A DNA stretch of 64,000 nt from Anseranas semipalmata (Eukaryota > Chordata > Aves > Anseriformes > Anseranatidae), in assembly GCA_013399115.1 (NCBI GenBank), contig VXAA01003989.1:1746997-1810996 (forward strand). Direction: 5' to 3'. This document shows positions 61,801 through 64,000 of this stretch, piece after piece (the stretch's first letter is position 1; the number at the start of each line of letters is the position of its first letter). The notes beneath the pieces were generated by a model, which did no database searches, was not told the origin of the DNA, and saw only the letters and a program-made list of their open reading frames with translations. The position numbers and the translations under genes were made by a program.

Positions 61801-64000
61801 CAAAATGGCTATAACTGTATTGATTTATCTCATAAATGTGGTAAGAAGACAAGTTGTGAAGAAAATCAGGTATTAATCAAGTATATATATAAAATCAGGA
61901 TTTGTGAAGAAATCAGGTATTACCCTGGTGAACTAGAGACACAATTATGAGAGGAAAAACAAAATTCTGCAATCTGAGAAGGATCTGGATAGCATACATT
62001 AAATAAAGCCTGGTCCTGCACACTAGTGAAGTACAATAGAAAGAACCTCAAATAACCAGTCCCTCAGCTGGGATGATGGCTCCTGCAGATTGACCAAGGC
62101 ATTGTGGTATGCGTACCCAAGAGGTTCACATGAAGGGCAGATTGTATAGATATTCCCTAGTGTAGTTCTTCCCAGTCTCAGCGACTCAGAATATGTTAAG
62201 AATATGTTGAGCTCCCAATTAATTTACATCTCAGTTGTAAGTCTTCTCCAGGGCTCTGTGAAATGCCCCAAAGTTGTGTGGCAGTACTAAGACACCTGAG
62301 TGGCTGACAGTGCAACTTTCATATGCCATCAATAGTAACTCTGTTTTGTTTTTATGCATCTTCCTAGCTCTTCTAAAACACAGTGTCCCTTCAGAACACC
62401 TGCATGGCTCTGAGGACATAGTGGAAGAGAAGGATGACCTTCGCAGCCTCACTTCTGTTACATGATGTGGAGCACATACAGTCTTCATAGGCATAAGCAG
62501 GGTGCAGTTTTCATAGTGACTCAGTAAATCTGTTCCTGTATCTGTTGTGGTTCATCAGCAGAACTGGTCTCTACCTCTGTAGCCCATGCCTCTTCCTCTT
62601 CAGCAGAGGATGTAGACAGCATCATTGGGCTTACCTGCTAAAAACAACCTCAGCCCCAAAGAACAACAGATCTAAAATACTTGCTTTGATCTTTTTTCCA
62701 AAATAAAAAATAATTTCTTGTCACCAAAAGCCCCAAAGATTTCATTCAAGTTATCTGAAGCATTTGTTTGGACTATCTAGCCCAGTTTTATCAATGTAAA
62801 AGTTAGCTGTCTAGTCTGAACTCATTGTCTAGGTTCTTTGTATTGCTAGAGACCCCTCCATATGGTGATCCATTCTAGCCTAACGTGGAATAGCTTAGGA
62901 CAGAGGCAGTCACCCTCTGCAATTACCTACATCTATTGACTATAGTGGGAGCCCATAGACTAACCAGCTGACTACCAGCTATGGGTGGGAGGGCCAGCTC
63001 CTACAGCCCACAACACTTAGTTTGAAGGAGTCTGGAATGAAATAAAGGAAAGCAGAACCAGACAAAGGGGAGGTGGCTATCTCTGTTTTTCCTTTCAGGA
63101 AGTAGGTCAGTGTTTATAGCACTTACCTGAAAGCAGAAAGACTACATAACAAGGAAGCTTTTCACTTGAGTCAAGGCAAGGACCAACATCAGGGCTCTCC
63201 AAGGATGGTTATAAGCTGTGGCTGCTTTAACATTTTTACCTGTTGGACATCTCAAGGGAAAATTCTGTAGTAAATTTGTACACGTGCATCTGCAAATAAT
63301 GCAACAAATGTTTAGAGAATAGCACTGTACACAGCAAGAGCAGTATAGGGCTTTCATTATGAACATAATACTAACAAATATTACACAGAAAAACTGAAAC
63401 AATTACCTACTAACAGACCTTGCAAATTCCTCCTGTGTTCTCCTCCTTGTGCTCAACCAAAGCTGCCACATGCCCATTCCTGAAAGCATAAGAGTCAGCA
63501 AAATGCCTGCTGAGAGCTGCTGCAGATGAGGACACTTGAGGACTCTACTGCACAAGGACTCAATAATACATTTACTGAACTCCTTTTTCAGAACAAAACA
63601 TCTACTTCACTCAATTTCACCATAAAAAGGCAGGCTGAAGCACACCAGGAGAACAGGAAAGTAACTCCATCAGTACCCATGTTCCCCTCTCGTGCTATCC
63701 TGCTTTGTCTGAAATTCTTAAAACATGCTCTGACAGAGGGACTGAAGTCAACATCTCTCCTTCCACTTGGCTGAGAATATTAGGTGAACTTCAAGGCCAT
63801 TCCTTAATCTTCGCTATGGTCTTAGATGTATACAGCTGAGGTCCCATCATTTCTACTTAGGTCTGCATTGTAATTTTACCAATATTTTTGCCAACAGTGA
63901 ACTGTCTCCAGCAATCCTGTCCCCTCCACAGGAAGAGGTGAGAGACTTCTTCAGGAAATTAGGAAAACAATATCAGTGCCCTGAGTGCATCCATGCATCT
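58886..64000. other. Intergenic DNA to the right edge, no gene recognised
   Basis: The sequence is AT-rich with short unrecognised open frames. It includes a (GA)n run near 60,921-60,933, a 13-base tandem duplication near 61,520-61,545, and a 21-22 base direct duplication at 61,854-61,875 and 61,902-61,922. Further chemokine receptors would be expected to the right by synteny, but none begins in the window. Confidence 0.55.

Noticed and set aside
1..64000. CRISPR arrays, tRNA or rRNA genes, operons
   Set aside because: This is vertebrate nuclear DNA; no tRNA-like or rRNA sequence was recognised and the tandem repeats are simple satellites without spacers.

Overview
This window is vertebrate nuclear DNA, almost certainly from a bird. 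It has three partial or complete protein genes that match known vertebrate families, long AT-rich non-coding DNA, a GC/CpG-rich promoter-like island, and several CR1 LINE copies of avian type, one ending in the diagnostic repeated 8-bp tail. The gene order (FYCO1, XCR1, then a CCR8-like receptor) matches the chemokine-receptor cluster that in mammals lies on human 3p21.31 and in chicken on chromosome 2. The species cannot be fixed from the sequence alone.

Left part (1-12,800): the 5' end of FYCO1 on the minus strand. Three coding exons at 3264-3318, 1715-1821 and 470-595 join in frame and give the first 96 residues, running into the RUN domain. The rest of the gene lies beyond the left edge. 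Upstream is about 8.7 kb of probable 5' intron, then a CpG-rich island at about 11,900-12,700 that is the likely FYCO1 promoter.

Middle (12,800-23,600): AT-rich DNA with CR1 debris. A minus-strand CR1 (17,378-18,538, holding a 497-base assembly gap) sits head to head with an older plus-strand CR1 (about 18,740-19,998), which is itself interrupted by a tiny nested CR1 3' end. XCR1 follows on the minus strand as one uninterrupted coding exon (22,357-23,373).

Right part (23,600-64,000): about 28 kb of non-coding DNA with microsatellites, minisatellites and two more CR1 copies, then a CCR8-like receptor on the plus strand (51,470-52,525). A short upstream exon could add 22 residues to its N-terminus by in-frame splicing. 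The last 11 kb contains no gene I can support.

The two receptors are class A GPCRs that would act on leukocytes. XCR1 is the receptor for the C-type chemokine XCL1 and marks cross-presenting dendritic cells in mammals. The CCR8-like receptor is CC-chemokine-receptor-like. FYCO1 is an autophagosome/late-endosome transport adaptor and is a positional neighbour rather than a functional partner. I found no clearly new biological system. The most useful leads are the alternative N-terminus of the CCR8-like receptor, a near-match to a BATF/IRF composite site just upstream of XCR1, a duplicated E-box-bearing segment in the FYCO1 5' intron, and the nested CR1.
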